A stretch of 39,389 bases of DNA from an uncultured Prevotellaceae bacterium. Its GTDB lineage: Bacteria; Bacteroidota; Bacteroidia; Bacteroidales; Bacteroidaceae. The position numbers and the translations under genes were made by a program. The DNA lies in contig CAMVKN010000032.1 in assembly GCA_947168045.1 (NCBI GenBank), positions 1-39,389 on the forward strand, given 5' to 3'. The notes under the pieces were generated by a model that had not been told where the DNA came from, did not search any database, and worked only from the letters and a program-made list of their open reading frames with translations. Shown in pieces: positions 24,066 to 32,555 of the stretch. How positions within the stretch are numbered: the first letter of the stretch is position 1; each line of letters starts with the position of its first letter.

Positions 24066-26840
24066 TTAGGTTGTTAGGTTTTCAGCAGCTGCGGGCTGAG
24101 GGTCAGGGCCGTCGCTGCCCTGCGCCGCCGGGATGACGGTGGCAGGGGTGACGTCGTGAACGACATTGATGACATAGGCGGGCCGTCCCTCCTTGTCAAG
24201 CTCGGCAATGGCATGGCCGTTCAGCTGCAGCCACACGGAGGCATCGTCGAAGCTCTGCCACCGCTTGTCTAACACGAACTTCTTGTCGCGCCCGCTGAGC
24301 AGCCGCTCCACCTTGCGCATGAACGCGTCACGCTCAGAGGGGTGGATATGACTGGCAAACTGGCTGAGGGTGACGCCACGGTCGGGCAGCAGATGGCCGT
24401 AGTGGTTGGTCACCAGGTCGTGTTTGACATCATATATCACAACGTCGAAGTTGCCCATGTGCAGTGCCTTGTACATCATGTTGTTCAGCTCGGTTGAGGC
24501 ACGCGTCATGGCTTTGACACGCCGCTTGGCCATCAGTCCTATGAGATAGAAGAGAAGGGCCAGCAGCAGGATGGCACCAATGATGAGCAGGACGGTGTTG
24601 GCCGATGTGCCAGCAGCACGCTCAGGATGTACCCAGCGGTCGTTGATGTCCTGTATGACGCCGCTCTGCTTCAGTCGCGAGTACTGGTCGTCGATGTCGT
24701 TCATCAGCTGGCGGTCGTGGCCGATGATGTAGATGTCGCTGACGGGCACCGTCACATCGTTGAGCACCATGCCTTCGAGCTGCAGCTCGTGCATCTTCCA
24801 CTTCAGGGGCACCTCGTCCCATACGAAATACTTGTAAAGCCCTTCCTTCACCCCCAGCAGTGCCACTTTCGGCGACTGGAACTCCATCTTCGTAGCAAAG
24901 GTGGAGTCGATGTCGCAGAGGAAGCTGGCAGTAAAGTCGCCCGACTTGAGCACGATGCCCTGTTCAAGGATTTCTTCACAGTTGACGGTGGTGGCGCTGT
25001 CGCCTAACGAGGCGGCACAGATGCGGTCGTAGCTGATGATGTTCTGCGAGATGGCAAAGCCGTCCTTGCCGCGGTAGCGGTTGGCATTGGCCAGGATGAT
25101 GTCGGCATCGCCGCGCTCGAACATCTTCAAGGCTATCGTCCAGTCCTTCAGCTCATAGCGGAAGGGTATGTCCATAGCCTTGAAGACGGCCGTCATCGTC
25201 TCGACATTCGACCCCGAGGGCACGCCGTCGCGGTTGAGGAACTCGTAGGGCGGCTTGTCCCAGTCGCCGGCGATGATGAGAGGCCGCTCAGCGGTGAAGC
25301 GCTTCTTCCACGACTGTGCATTGGCCTGCTGCGGCAAGGTGGCGGCGAGCAGGCAGAGCAGGCCCAGGGCCATTTTCTTCAGGCTTGGAATGGAGATGTG
25401 TATGCTGGTGCCCACACCCTCCTCGGTGTTGACATTCATCGAGCCGTTCATGCGCCGCGTGATGGTGCGGCAGAGGTTCAGCAGCTCCTCGACGTCGGCA
25501 TTGGGCACCACGTTGTCGGCAGCTGCCTGGGTGACGTCGCGCTTCGTGCCGATGATGACAGTGGGCTTGCCGTCCTTGCCACGGGTGAGCACCGAGAGCA
25601 CGATGACATAGTCGCGCAGCTCGTCGGAGCCCTTCTCGACATCGCGCGCACGGATACGCAACGTCACCTCTTCCTCGTCGCCACCGTCTGGCTTCGGCAG
25701 GGCTGACAGGCGGAAGATGGTGTCGCGCAGCCGGCGGTAGTCAGCAGGACTGTAGCGCTTGGAGAACTCATCGGGCGAATAGGTGTAGGCCGGCAGGCCA
25801 TTGTCGTTGTGCCAGGTGAAGAGTTTCTTCTCCACGTCATAGGTCCAGATGTGCACCTGGCAGGTCTCGAGGATGAGAGCCAGTCGGCGGTTCATGCGCT
25901 CGTTCTGCCGCATGATGCTGAGGGCCTTGAGCCGGTAGGAGAGCATGTAGGCAATGATGATGAGCACCAGGACGGCGGCGGCGCCAACGGCCACCCACAC
26001 CCACAGCGGCACGGGCTTGTGGGTGCGCTCGGGATAGAACCACTTGTTCTGGATGGGCGTGATGAGCTCGGCACTGTTCAGCACGGCGTACATGCTGTCC
26101 ATGCTGGCCAGCAGCTTGGGGTTGTTCGACATGAACTTGTACTCGCCGTGGGGCATGCTCACCGGGGTGATGACCAGGTTGTCGAGGTGATAGCGGCGCT
26201 GGATGTACTTCAGCGACAGGTCGTTCCAGATGACGGCGCCCTCCCCGGTGGCACTAAGGTGCAAAAGGGACTCCTTGATGTCCTGCGTGGGTATGGCATT
26301 GGCCCCCCAGCCACGGCTCATCATCTGGTGATGGGCCAGGCTGCCCTCGTTGACAATGACACGATGGGAGGCCAGGTCGTACAGGCTGTGAATCTCGACA
26401 GGCTCGCCCTTGGCCGTGGCCACACTCTGGGTGAACAGCGTCACTGAGGTGTTGCCATAGCGGCCATACTCGTCGTGGAAACCGGCACTCAGACCCAGCA
26501 TGAGGTCCGAGCGGCCCTCCTTCAGGTCGTTGAATACCTCGTTGGTGGGTTTGAGGTGAATCTCGTAGGGGATGTGTAAACGGTCGAGGATGAGCCGCAC
26601 CAAATCGACACTGTAGCCGTCGGGCTGTCCGTCGACGCTGAGGAAGGTGTAGGGCCACAGGTCCCATGAGCCCTCATAGACAAGGGGGTGCTCAGGGGTG
26701 TAGTCCCTGATGTTCAGCGGCGGCACAGCATGGGTGCTGTCAGCATGCAGGCTGTCGACACCTGCCGCCGGCTGCGCCATGGTGGCGACGGTAGCCACCA
26801 GGAACATTGTTAATAATAATACGATACGTTGTCTCATCAA
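24066..26840 (-). CDS. Chimaeric double Venus-flytrap/PAS sensor lacking kinase domains (sensor 3, A'-B' fusion)
   Basis: A 924-residue protein made of two sensor halves. Half A': signal peptide (1-22), flytrap domain type A (about 47-272, HPLVYEGSWDLWPYTFL), transmembrane helix (278-300), PAS (about 325-440), then about 36 residues that are the end of a HATPase domain (NLCRTITRRMNGSMNV, EEGVGTSIHISIP). Half B' begins at Met490 with a complete signal-like sequence (MALGLLCLLAATLPQQANAQ), flytrap type B (about 519-738, DWDKPPYEFLNRDG), transmembrane helix (748-770) and PAS (about 795-897). It ends in a low-complexity tail. Both His-containing DHp domains and nearly all ATPase sequence are missing. 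Met490 (ATG at 25373, preceded by AAGAAA) could start a separate protein. Related to sensors 1 and 2 upstream. Confidence 0.85.
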   Translation of the reverse strand: MMRQRIVLLLTMFLVATVATMAQPAAGVDSLHADSTHAVPPLNIRDYTPEHPLVYEGSWDLWPYTFLSVDGQPDGYSVDLVRLILDRLHIPYEIHLKPTNEVFNDLKEGRSDLMLGLSAGFHDEYGRYGNTSVTLFTQSVATAKGEPVEIHSLYDLASHRVIVNEGSLAHHQMMSRGWGANAIPTQDIKESLLHLSATGEGAVIWNDLSLKYIQRRYHLDNLVITPVSMPHGEYKFMSNNPKLLASMDSMYAVLNSAELITPIQNKWFYPERTHKPVPLWVWVAVGAAAVLVLIIIAYMLSYRLKALSIMRQNERMNRRLALILETCQVHIWTYDVEKKLFTWHNDNGLPAYTYSPDEFSKRYSPADYRRLRDTIFRLSALPKPDGGDEEEVTLRIRARDVEKGSDELRDYVIVLSVLTRGKDGKPTVIIGTKRDVTQAAADNVVPNADVEELLNLCRTITRRMNGSMNVNTEEGVGTSIHISIPSLKKMALGLLCLLAATLPQQANAQSWKKRFTAERPLIIAGDWDKPPYEFLNRDGVPSGSNVETMTAVFKAMDIPFRYELKDWTIALKMFERGDADIILANANRYRGKDGFAISQNIISYDRICAASLGDSATTVNCEEILEQGIVLKSGDFTASFLCDIDSTFATKMEFQSPKVALLGVKEGLYKYFVWDEVPLKWKMHELQLEGMVLNDVTVPVSDIYIIGHDRQLMNDIDDQYSRLKQSGVIQDINDRWVHPERAAGTSANTVLLIIGAILLLALLFYLIGLMAKRRVKAMTRASTELNNMMYKALHMGNFDVVIYDVKHDLVTNHYGHLLPDRGVTLSQFASHIHPSERDAFMRKVERLLSGRDKKFVLDKRWQSFDDASVWLQLNGHAIAELDKEGRPAYVINVVHDVTPATVIPAAQGSDGPDPQPAAAENLTT

Positions 26841-26863
26841 TAGTTCTTGACTGACTCATCTCT

Positions 26864-29680
26864 TTATATCTCATGGCACGGCACCCATATCCAGAAGGTG
26901 CAGCCGTGCCCCTCGCCCTCGCTGTCAACGCCGATGCAGCCGCCGGAGCGCTCAGCTATCGACTTGCAGATGCTCAGACCCAGACCGGTGCCCTGCACAT
27001 AGTCGTTCAGCTTGACGAAACGGTCGAACACCTTCTTCTGCTTCTCCTTGGGAATACCGGTGCCGGTGTCCTCGCAGTACATGTAGATGCCGGTGACACC
27101 CAGGGCGCCGATGGTATTAGCACCGGCATTGGCGATGGTGGCGACGCTGGCGGGTCGCTCCAGACTCCAGCCCACGCGTATGTGTCCCTCACGGGTGTAC
27201 TTCACGGCATTGGTGACGAAGTTAGTGATGACCTGCTGCATGCGCCCCATGTCAAGACGGGTGACGAAGTGTGGACGCGGGCTGTCGACGATGAACTGCA
27301 CGGCGGGCTCCTGCACACGCTGTGCCAGCGACTGACAGACGACGGCGAACTCGGCAGCGAAGTCTACCTCCTTCGGCACTATCTCCAACGGCTTGATATC
27401 CATGGTCGACGCCTCGAAGATGTCGTTGATGAGGCGCATCAGCATGTCGCAGTTGTTGCGGATGATGCGTATGAACTCCTTGCGCTCGTCGCCAGCGTCC
27501 ACCATCTGCAACAGGTCGGAGAAGCCCACGATGGCGTTCAGCGGCGTGCGTATCTCGTGGGTCATGTTGGCCAGGAAGGTACTCTTCAGCATGGCCGAGT
27601 TCTCGGCGCGTGCCGTCTCCTCCTTCAGCTGCTCCTGCGCCTCCATCAGCTCGGTGACATTGCGCACGATGCCGAAGAACCCCTTGACATTGCCATCGGC
27701 ATCCAACAGGGGCATGCCGCTGATAGAGAACCACGCCTCGCCCTCCGTCATAGGTGCGTGGCGGAAGTGGTGAACGAAATTGAAAGGCTGTTTCAGGGCA
27801 CTGATTTGCTTGATGTTGACCAGGGCCTGCTGGCGGTGATCCTCGGTCATAATGTCGGCATATTCATTCAGCGTCAAATGAAACTCTGGCTCATTCAGCG
27901 AGCGCGATAAGTAAATGATGTCGCTGCTGACGTCGAGGTTCCACACATACATGCTGCAATTCACCAACAGCGTGTGCAGCTCCCTCTCATAGATGCGGTT
28001 ACTGCGGCTTGCCTCCTCAATGGCCTTCTGCTGGCTGCTGAGCTCACGGTACATGTTGCGCTCCTCGGTGATGTCACGCGCGGTGATGATGTAATAGAGC
28101 ACTTCGCCTGAGTTGTCAGTGACGGACAGCACACGCATCTCCACATAGACATCGACGTTGGAATGTAGGTTGGTGACATGCTCACAGACATGGAAGTTCT
28201 GGGGAACGCCGGGCTCCAGTTCACCCTTGAGGTTAGGATAGTCGAAGAGCAGTGTGCGCTGGAAATCCTCCACGATGTCGTCGGTGATGCCACACAGCTC
28301 CTTCATCTTGCTGTTCATGTCGATGAGCCGGCCGTCCTTGTCATAGAAGGACATGGCCAGGAGGGTGGACTCGAACATCTTCAGGTAGTGGGTGCCCAGG
28401 TTGCGGCTGCTTTGTTCCATCTCCTTGGCGTCAGTGATGTCGTGCGCGGCAATGACGACCCTGACAGGATGGTGGTTGTTGTCGAACTCAGGATAGGAAA
28501 AGCCCGTGATGTCAATCCAGTTGGGATTCTCCTTGGTGCCAGTGTTCCAGCGTATGGTGAAGGACATCGACTGCTTGTGCATGGAATCTTTCCTGTCACG
28601 GCGGATAAGAATCTTCTGACGGTCGTCAGGATGGATGTAATCCAGCATCTCCACCATGTCGATACCCTCATCGGGCAACACATGGCCATACACGTTGAAG
28701 ACGCGCCGCTTGCGCAGGTCAATGATCATGACGATATAGTTGTCCATGCTCAGCGCCTGGTTCATCATTGTCTCCATCTCGCCGTACCTCAGCACGGCCT
28801 TCCGCAACTTCACGCGCATGAGCCGATAGATGAAGACGATGGAGATGGTGAGCAGCAAGGCTCCAAGAATGATGTAGAGAGCCAGGGGCGACGTGCGCTG
28901 CTCGACCTCCTCGGGGCGGAACCACTTGTCGTGCAGACGGTCGATTTCTCCGCTTTGCAACAAGCGGGCATACTGGCTGGCTATCTCGTCAATGAGGTGC
29001 TTGTCGTAGCCCACGATGTGAATCTCGGTAGGTGGCAGGTCGGACAGCTGGGTACACACGACATTTTCGATATTCAGTTCCTTCATCTTATGCTTGACAG
29101 GCTGTTCGCCCCAGATGAAATACTTGTATTCGCCACTGACGATGCCACTCAGGGCAGAGCGGGGCGACTGGAAGTGAATGTCCTTGATGCTGTCGGCCAG
29201 GGTGCCGAGCACTGCGTAGGAGATGGAATCGTTGGAGCTGTTGAACACAATGCCTTCCATCCCCTTCAGCTGCCGGATGCTGGTCAGGGGCTTGCTGGTC
29301 TGCAGGTGGGTTGCCACCACACTGTAATAGCCTATGGGGGTGACAGTGCGGACGAAGGGCGGCCTTGCAAAACGGCCGCGATAGTCAACGATGAGGTCGG
29401 CCTGGCGGCTCAAGAAGGCATCGATACACTGGCTGCGCGCCTTGACCATGATTTCGTAGGGGATGCCCAGACGATGGAGGATGGTGCTCAGCAGCTCCAC
29501 ATTGAAGCCATCGGCATGGCCTTCGCTATTGATGAACTCATAGGGAGCAAAGTCCCAGTCGCAGGCCACGACCAACTTGCGGCGCTGGGCATGGCCTGGC
29601 ATAACCATGACGATGCACACACAAAGCAGCGCGAGCAGCCTTGCCAAGCGTGGGGTGTGTATGTCGTTCCGGCGTTGCAT
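26864..29680 (-). CDS. Venus-flytrap/PAS sensor histidine kinase (sensor 2, type B)
   Basis: A 938-residue inner-membrane kinase. Signal sequence 1-31; periplasmic SBP_bac_3/BvgS-like flytrap domain type B at about 35-255 (ACDWDFAPYEFINSEGHADG); transmembrane helix 266-286; three PAS-type domains (about 310-418, 430-540, 568-680). An intact DHp domain follows with FLANMTHEIRTPLNAIVGF (phospho-acceptor His708), then a HATPase domain: N-box NFVTNAVKY (Asn824), G1 EDTGTGIP (Asp871), G2 GTGLGLS. About 23 residues rich in Ala/Gly (842-864) are inserted before the G1 strand. There is no receiver domain, so a separate response regulator is needed and none is in this window. It is the only canonical kinase of the array; 7 bases separate it from sensor 1. 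Confidence 0.92.
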   Translation of the reverse strand: MQRRNDIHTPRLARLLALLCVCIVMVMPGHAQRRKLVVACDWDFAPYEFINSEGHADGFNVELLSTILHRLGIPYEIMVKARSQCIDAFLSRQADLIVDYRGRFARPPFVRTVTPIGYYSVVATHLQTSKPLTSIRQLKGMEGIVFNSSNDSISYAVLGTLADSIKDIHFQSPRSALSGIVSGEYKYFIWGEQPVKHKMKELNIENVVCTQLSDLPPTEIHIVGYDKHLIDEIASQYARLLQSGEIDRLHDKWFRPEEVEQRTSPLALYIILGALLLTISIVFIYRLMRVKLRKAVLRYGEMETMMNQALSMDNYIVMIIDLRKRRVFNVYGHVLPDEGIDMVEMLDYIHPDDRQKILIRRDRKDSMHKQSMSFTIRWNTGTKENPNWIDITGFSYPEFDNNHHPVRVVIAAHDITDAKEMEQSSRNLGTHYLKMFESTLLAMSFYDKDGRLIDMNSKMKELCGITDDIVEDFQRTLLFDYPNLKGELEPGVPQNFHVCEHVTNLHSNVDVYVEMRVLSVTDNSGEVLYYIITARDITEERNMYRELSSQQKAIEEASRSNRIYERELHTLLVNCSMYVWNLDVSSDIIYLSRSLNEPEFHLTLNEYADIMTEDHRQQALVNIKQISALKQPFNFVHHFRHAPMTEGEAWFSISGMPLLDADGNVKGFFGIVRNVTELMEAQEQLKEETARAENSAMLKSTFLANMTHEIRTPLNAIVGFSDLLQMVDAGDERKEFIRIIRNNCDMLMRLINDIFEASTMDIKPLEIVPKEVDFAAEFAVVCQSLAQRVQEPAVQFIVDSPRPHFVTRLDMGRMQQVITNFVTNAVKYTREGHIRVGWSLERPASVATIANAGANTIGALGVTGIYMYCEDTGTGIPKEKQKKVFDRFVKLNDYVQGTGLGLSICKSIAERSGGCIGVDSEGEGHGCTFWIWVPCHEI

Positions 29681-29687
29681 GTAGTGT

Positions 29688-32501
29688 TCAGATATTGGTT
29701 TTATGTTCGATGGTGACGGCAGGGCACGGCAGGGTGACCCAGACGGTGGTGCCCTTGTTCACTTCGCTCCTTACATCGATGGTGCCGCCGAGCTGGGTGA
29801 CCAGCTCCTTGCTGATGGGCAGTGCCAGCCCCGTGCCCTCCATACTGGACGAGCCGTTGAAACGGTCGAAGATGTGCGGCAGATTGTCAGCGGAGATGCC
29901 CTCGCTGGTGTCTTCCACGATGATGATGAGCTTGCCACCGATGTACTCGTAGCGTGCACTGACAACGCCCTTGGAGGTATGCTCCACGGCGTTGCCCACG
30001 AGCATGCCGATGACACGCCCCACATTGGTGACGTCAATGCTGACCACCAGCTGGCTGTAGGGACTCTCGACGACATACCTCACCTCAGGCCGCTGCCGCT
30101 CCTGCCATGCCTGGACGCAGAAGCCCTCGAACACCTGGGCAAAGTCGGTGTCGCTGACGTTGATTTCCACCATATTGGCATCCAGGCGCGACAGGAAGAG
30201 GATGTCGTTGATGAGTTTCAGCAGATAGGCTGAGTTGGTCTTGATGTCGGCAATGAAGCGCTCTTCCTCCTCGGGTGTGTGCTGCTGCTCAAACTGTTCG
30301 GCGCTCTTGACCACGACGTCGAGGGGGGTGCGGATTTCGAAGCACATGTTGTGCAGGAACTGTGCCTTCACCTGCTCGATGCTCTGCGCCTTCTCAGTCT
30401 CCAGCTGCAGCATGTGCTCGGTGTGTTTCAGCTCGGTGGTGTCACGGCAGATGCCGGTGTACTCCGTCACCACGCCGTTGCTGTCGACAGTGGGGAACAT
30501 GTGGATTTGCAGCCAGAGGTGCTTGCAGCCCGACAGTCGCAGGGTGCTTCTGACCTCAAGGTCAACAGGAACGTTGAGACGACGGTCCATGAGGCGCAAG
30601 GCATGCATGACCTGACCCATCGACTCGCTGTCAGTGAGGTTGATGCAGCGCTGCTGCGTCAGCACATATTGAGCCACGTGCATGCGGTGGTTGATGGTAA
30701 ACAGGTGGGTGACGGGCGAGTAGCTCACGATGCGCACACCGCCCACCTGCATGGCGTAGTTGATGTTGTTGATGTTGTCAGACAGTTCCTTCATGGCCAC
30801 GCGTAGCCGCTCCACGCCACGACGGGCGAGGTCGAAGGTGTGGGCCACCTCGGTGACCTCGCGACCTGAGCCAAAGGCACCCAGGAGCTGGTGGTTGTCG
30901 CCATAGACGGGCACCAGCTGCAGCTCGTAGATGGCATAGTCCTTGCGCTGACGCGACTTCAGGTTTCGCTCGGTGCTGTAGTCAATGAAGAGCGTGGAGT
31001 AGAACATGTCGCGATGGTCAAAGTCGCTGATGTCAAACTCGGAAGGGTTGAGGATGTCGCTCAGGTAGACATCCTCCTTCAGCACCTCGCCAATGGGCAT
31101 CTTGAACGTACGCTGCGCCCTGGCGTTCATGTTGACGATGCGGCCATGACCGTCGTAGTAGACCATGTCCACCATGGCGTTGTTGAACACGGCCTGATAG
31201 CGATGCATCAGCTGCTCGGCGTGCTGCTGCCGCTCATACTCGTCGCTGACATCAAGCTCAGTGCCGATGATGGCCGTAGGATGGGTGTGGTCGGCATGCA
31301 GCACCGACAGGTTGATGAGATAGGTGTGTGGCTGACGGTCATCGATGTCCTTGCCGTCGACCTGCAAGCGCAACTGCTTCAGATCGCGGCGCATCAGCCG
31401 TTCTATGCCGCTGAATACCTGCTGGAAGCCATCACCGCTGAAGTAGGTAGCAAATTCGTCACGGGTGTAGGTGCGCTTGGCACGGGCATCGTTGCCGTAC
31501 CAGACGAATGTCTTCTTCAGCACGTCATAGACCCAGATGTTCACCTTGCAGGTCTTCAGTATCAGTGCCAGCCGGGCATTGCGCTGACGGCCCTCGCGCG
31601 TAAGACGGCGCTCGCGGATATGGTAGAACAGACTGCTCAGGATGAGTATCAGCGCCACCAGGCCAATGCCAGCCACCACTAACCATATCCACTTAGGCAC
31701 GCCTGCCTCGGGCACGTCTTCAGGGTAGAACCACTTACGCTCCAACGGTTGTAGACGGTCCTCGGCCTTCAGACGCGAGTAAGTGGCATCGAGCGCCTTC
31801 AGCAGCTGCGGGTCAGACGACATGAAGCGGTAGTCGCCCGACGGCATGTCCACGGGGTCGAGCACCAGGTTGTCAGTGTGGTACTTATACATGAGCCACT
31901 TCAGCGACATGGTGTTCCACAGCACCTGGCCGTGCCCCTCGACACTGACCAGCTGGACGGCCTTGTCCATGTCGTCCTGGGGCAACGCATTGTCGCCCCA
32001 CCCGTGGTCCATCATCAGGTGGTGGCTGAAGCTGCCGGTGTGGACGATGACCTGCTCTTTGGACAGGTCTTCGATGTGACGCACGGTGGCAGGTACCTCA
32101 CGCGGGTGGGCCACACTGTGGGTGAACAGCTGGATGACATTCTTGCCATAGAACACCCGCTCATGGTCGTGGAAGCTGGCCACCATGCCCAGCATCAGCG
32201 TTGCGCGGCCCTCGAACAGGTCTTCGAGCGCCCGCTCGGTTGGCTTCAGGTGGATTTCGTAGGGAATGTCAAGCTCCTCGAAAATCATCTTCAGCAGCTC
32301 CACGTTATAGCCCGTGGGATTGCCGCTCTCGTCGAGGAACACATAGGGCCAAAGGTCCCACGCGTCAGTATAGACAAGGGGATGCTCCTGGGTGTATCTT
32401 GACTTGAGACTGGGGTCTTGAGAATAGATGCCAAGAGATACACCTGCCAACAGCAAAACCGTCAGCAAGCACCGCTTACACATCAACATGCTCATCTTCA
32501 T
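29688..32501 (-). CDS. Venus-flytrap/PAS sensor with degenerate histidine kinase (sensor 1, type A)
   Basis: A 937-residue protein. Signal sequence about 1-27; flytrap domain type A (about 38-262, HPLVYTDAWDLWPYVFL); transmembrane helix about 270-292; three PAS-like regions (about 315-418, 432-550, 580-692); DHp and HATPase domains. The H-box reads NMCFEIRTPL instead of the usual NMSHEIRTPL: the phospho-acceptor His is Phe721, codon TTC (complement of 30339-30341). The N-box Asn is kept (GNAVEHT), but G1 is EDTSEGIS with its first Gly replaced by Ser, and G2 is GTGLALP. Autophosphorylation is therefore unlikely; it may act as a pseudokinase partner of sensor 2. ATG at 32501 is used; TTG at 32504 is also in frame. 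The start abuts a heptamer repeat. Confidence 0.9.
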   Translation of the reverse strand: MKMSMLMCKRCLLTVLLLAGVSLGIYSQDPSLKSRYTQEHPLVYTDAWDLWPYVFLDESGNPTGYNVELLKMIFEELDIPYEIHLKPTERALEDLFEGRATLMLGMVASFHDHERVFYGKNVIQLFTHSVAHPREVPATVRHIEDLSKEQVIVHTGSFSHHLMMDHGWGDNALPQDDMDKAVQLVSVEGHGQVLWNTMSLKWLMYKYHTDNLVLDPVDMPSGDYRFMSSDPQLLKALDATYSRLKAEDRLQPLERKWFYPEDVPEAGVPKWIWLVVAGIGLVALILILSSLFYHIRERRLTREGRQRNARLALILKTCKVNIWVYDVLKKTFVWYGNDARAKRTYTRDEFATYFSGDGFQQVFSGIERLMRRDLKQLRLQVDGKDIDDRQPHTYLINLSVLHADHTHPTAIIGTELDVSDEYERQQHAEQLMHRYQAVFNNAMVDMVYYDGHGRIVNMNARAQRTFKMPIGEVLKEDVYLSDILNPSEFDISDFDHRDMFYSTLFIDYSTERNLKSRQRKDYAIYELQLVPVYGDNHQLLGAFGSGREVTEVAHTFDLARRGVERLRVAMKELSDNINNINYAMQVGGVRIVSYSPVTHLFTINHRMHVAQYVLTQQRCINLTDSESMGQVMHALRLMDRRLNVPVDLEVRSTLRLSGCKHLWLQIHMFPTVDSNGVVTEYTGICRDTTELKHTEHMLQLETEKAQSIEQVKAQFLHNMCFEIRTPLDVVVKSAEQFEQQHTPEEEERFIADIKTNSAYLLKLINDILFLSRLDANMVEINVSDTDFAQVFEGFCVQAWQERQRPEVRYVVESPYSQLVVSIDVTNVGRVIGMLVGNAVEHTSKGVVSARYEYIGGKLIIIVEDTSEGISADNLPHIFDRFNGSSSMEGTGLALPISKELVTQLGGTIDVRSEVNKGTTVWVTLPCPAVTIEHKTNI

Positions 32502-32555
32502 CAAACCTCAAATCTCAATTCTCAAACCTCAAATCTCAAATCTCAAATCTCAAAT
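32501..32555. repeat. CTCAAAY heptamer repeat spanning a stop and a start codon
   Basis: One partial and seven full heptamers, CTCAAAT with variants CTCAAAC and CTCAATT. On the coding strand of the flanking genes they read GATTTGA: the SGNH hydrolase TGA stop (32550-32552) is part of one unit, and the other end of the array runs into the ATG of sensor 1. So the whole intergenic space consists of repeat. Confidence 0.95.

Noticed and set aside
28178..29716. Long open frame (about 500 codons) antisense to sensor 2
   Set aside because: The opposite strand has clear flytrap and PAS domains; the antisense frame is His/Val/Gln-rich with no motif. It is an effect of high GC and codon bias. The same holds for antisense frames at 665-1915, 3021-3830, 20057-21157 and 26873-27910.
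11782..32555. CRISPR array suggested by the regular heptamers
   Set aside because: Units are 7 bp in direct contact with no spacers, and no cas gene is present.
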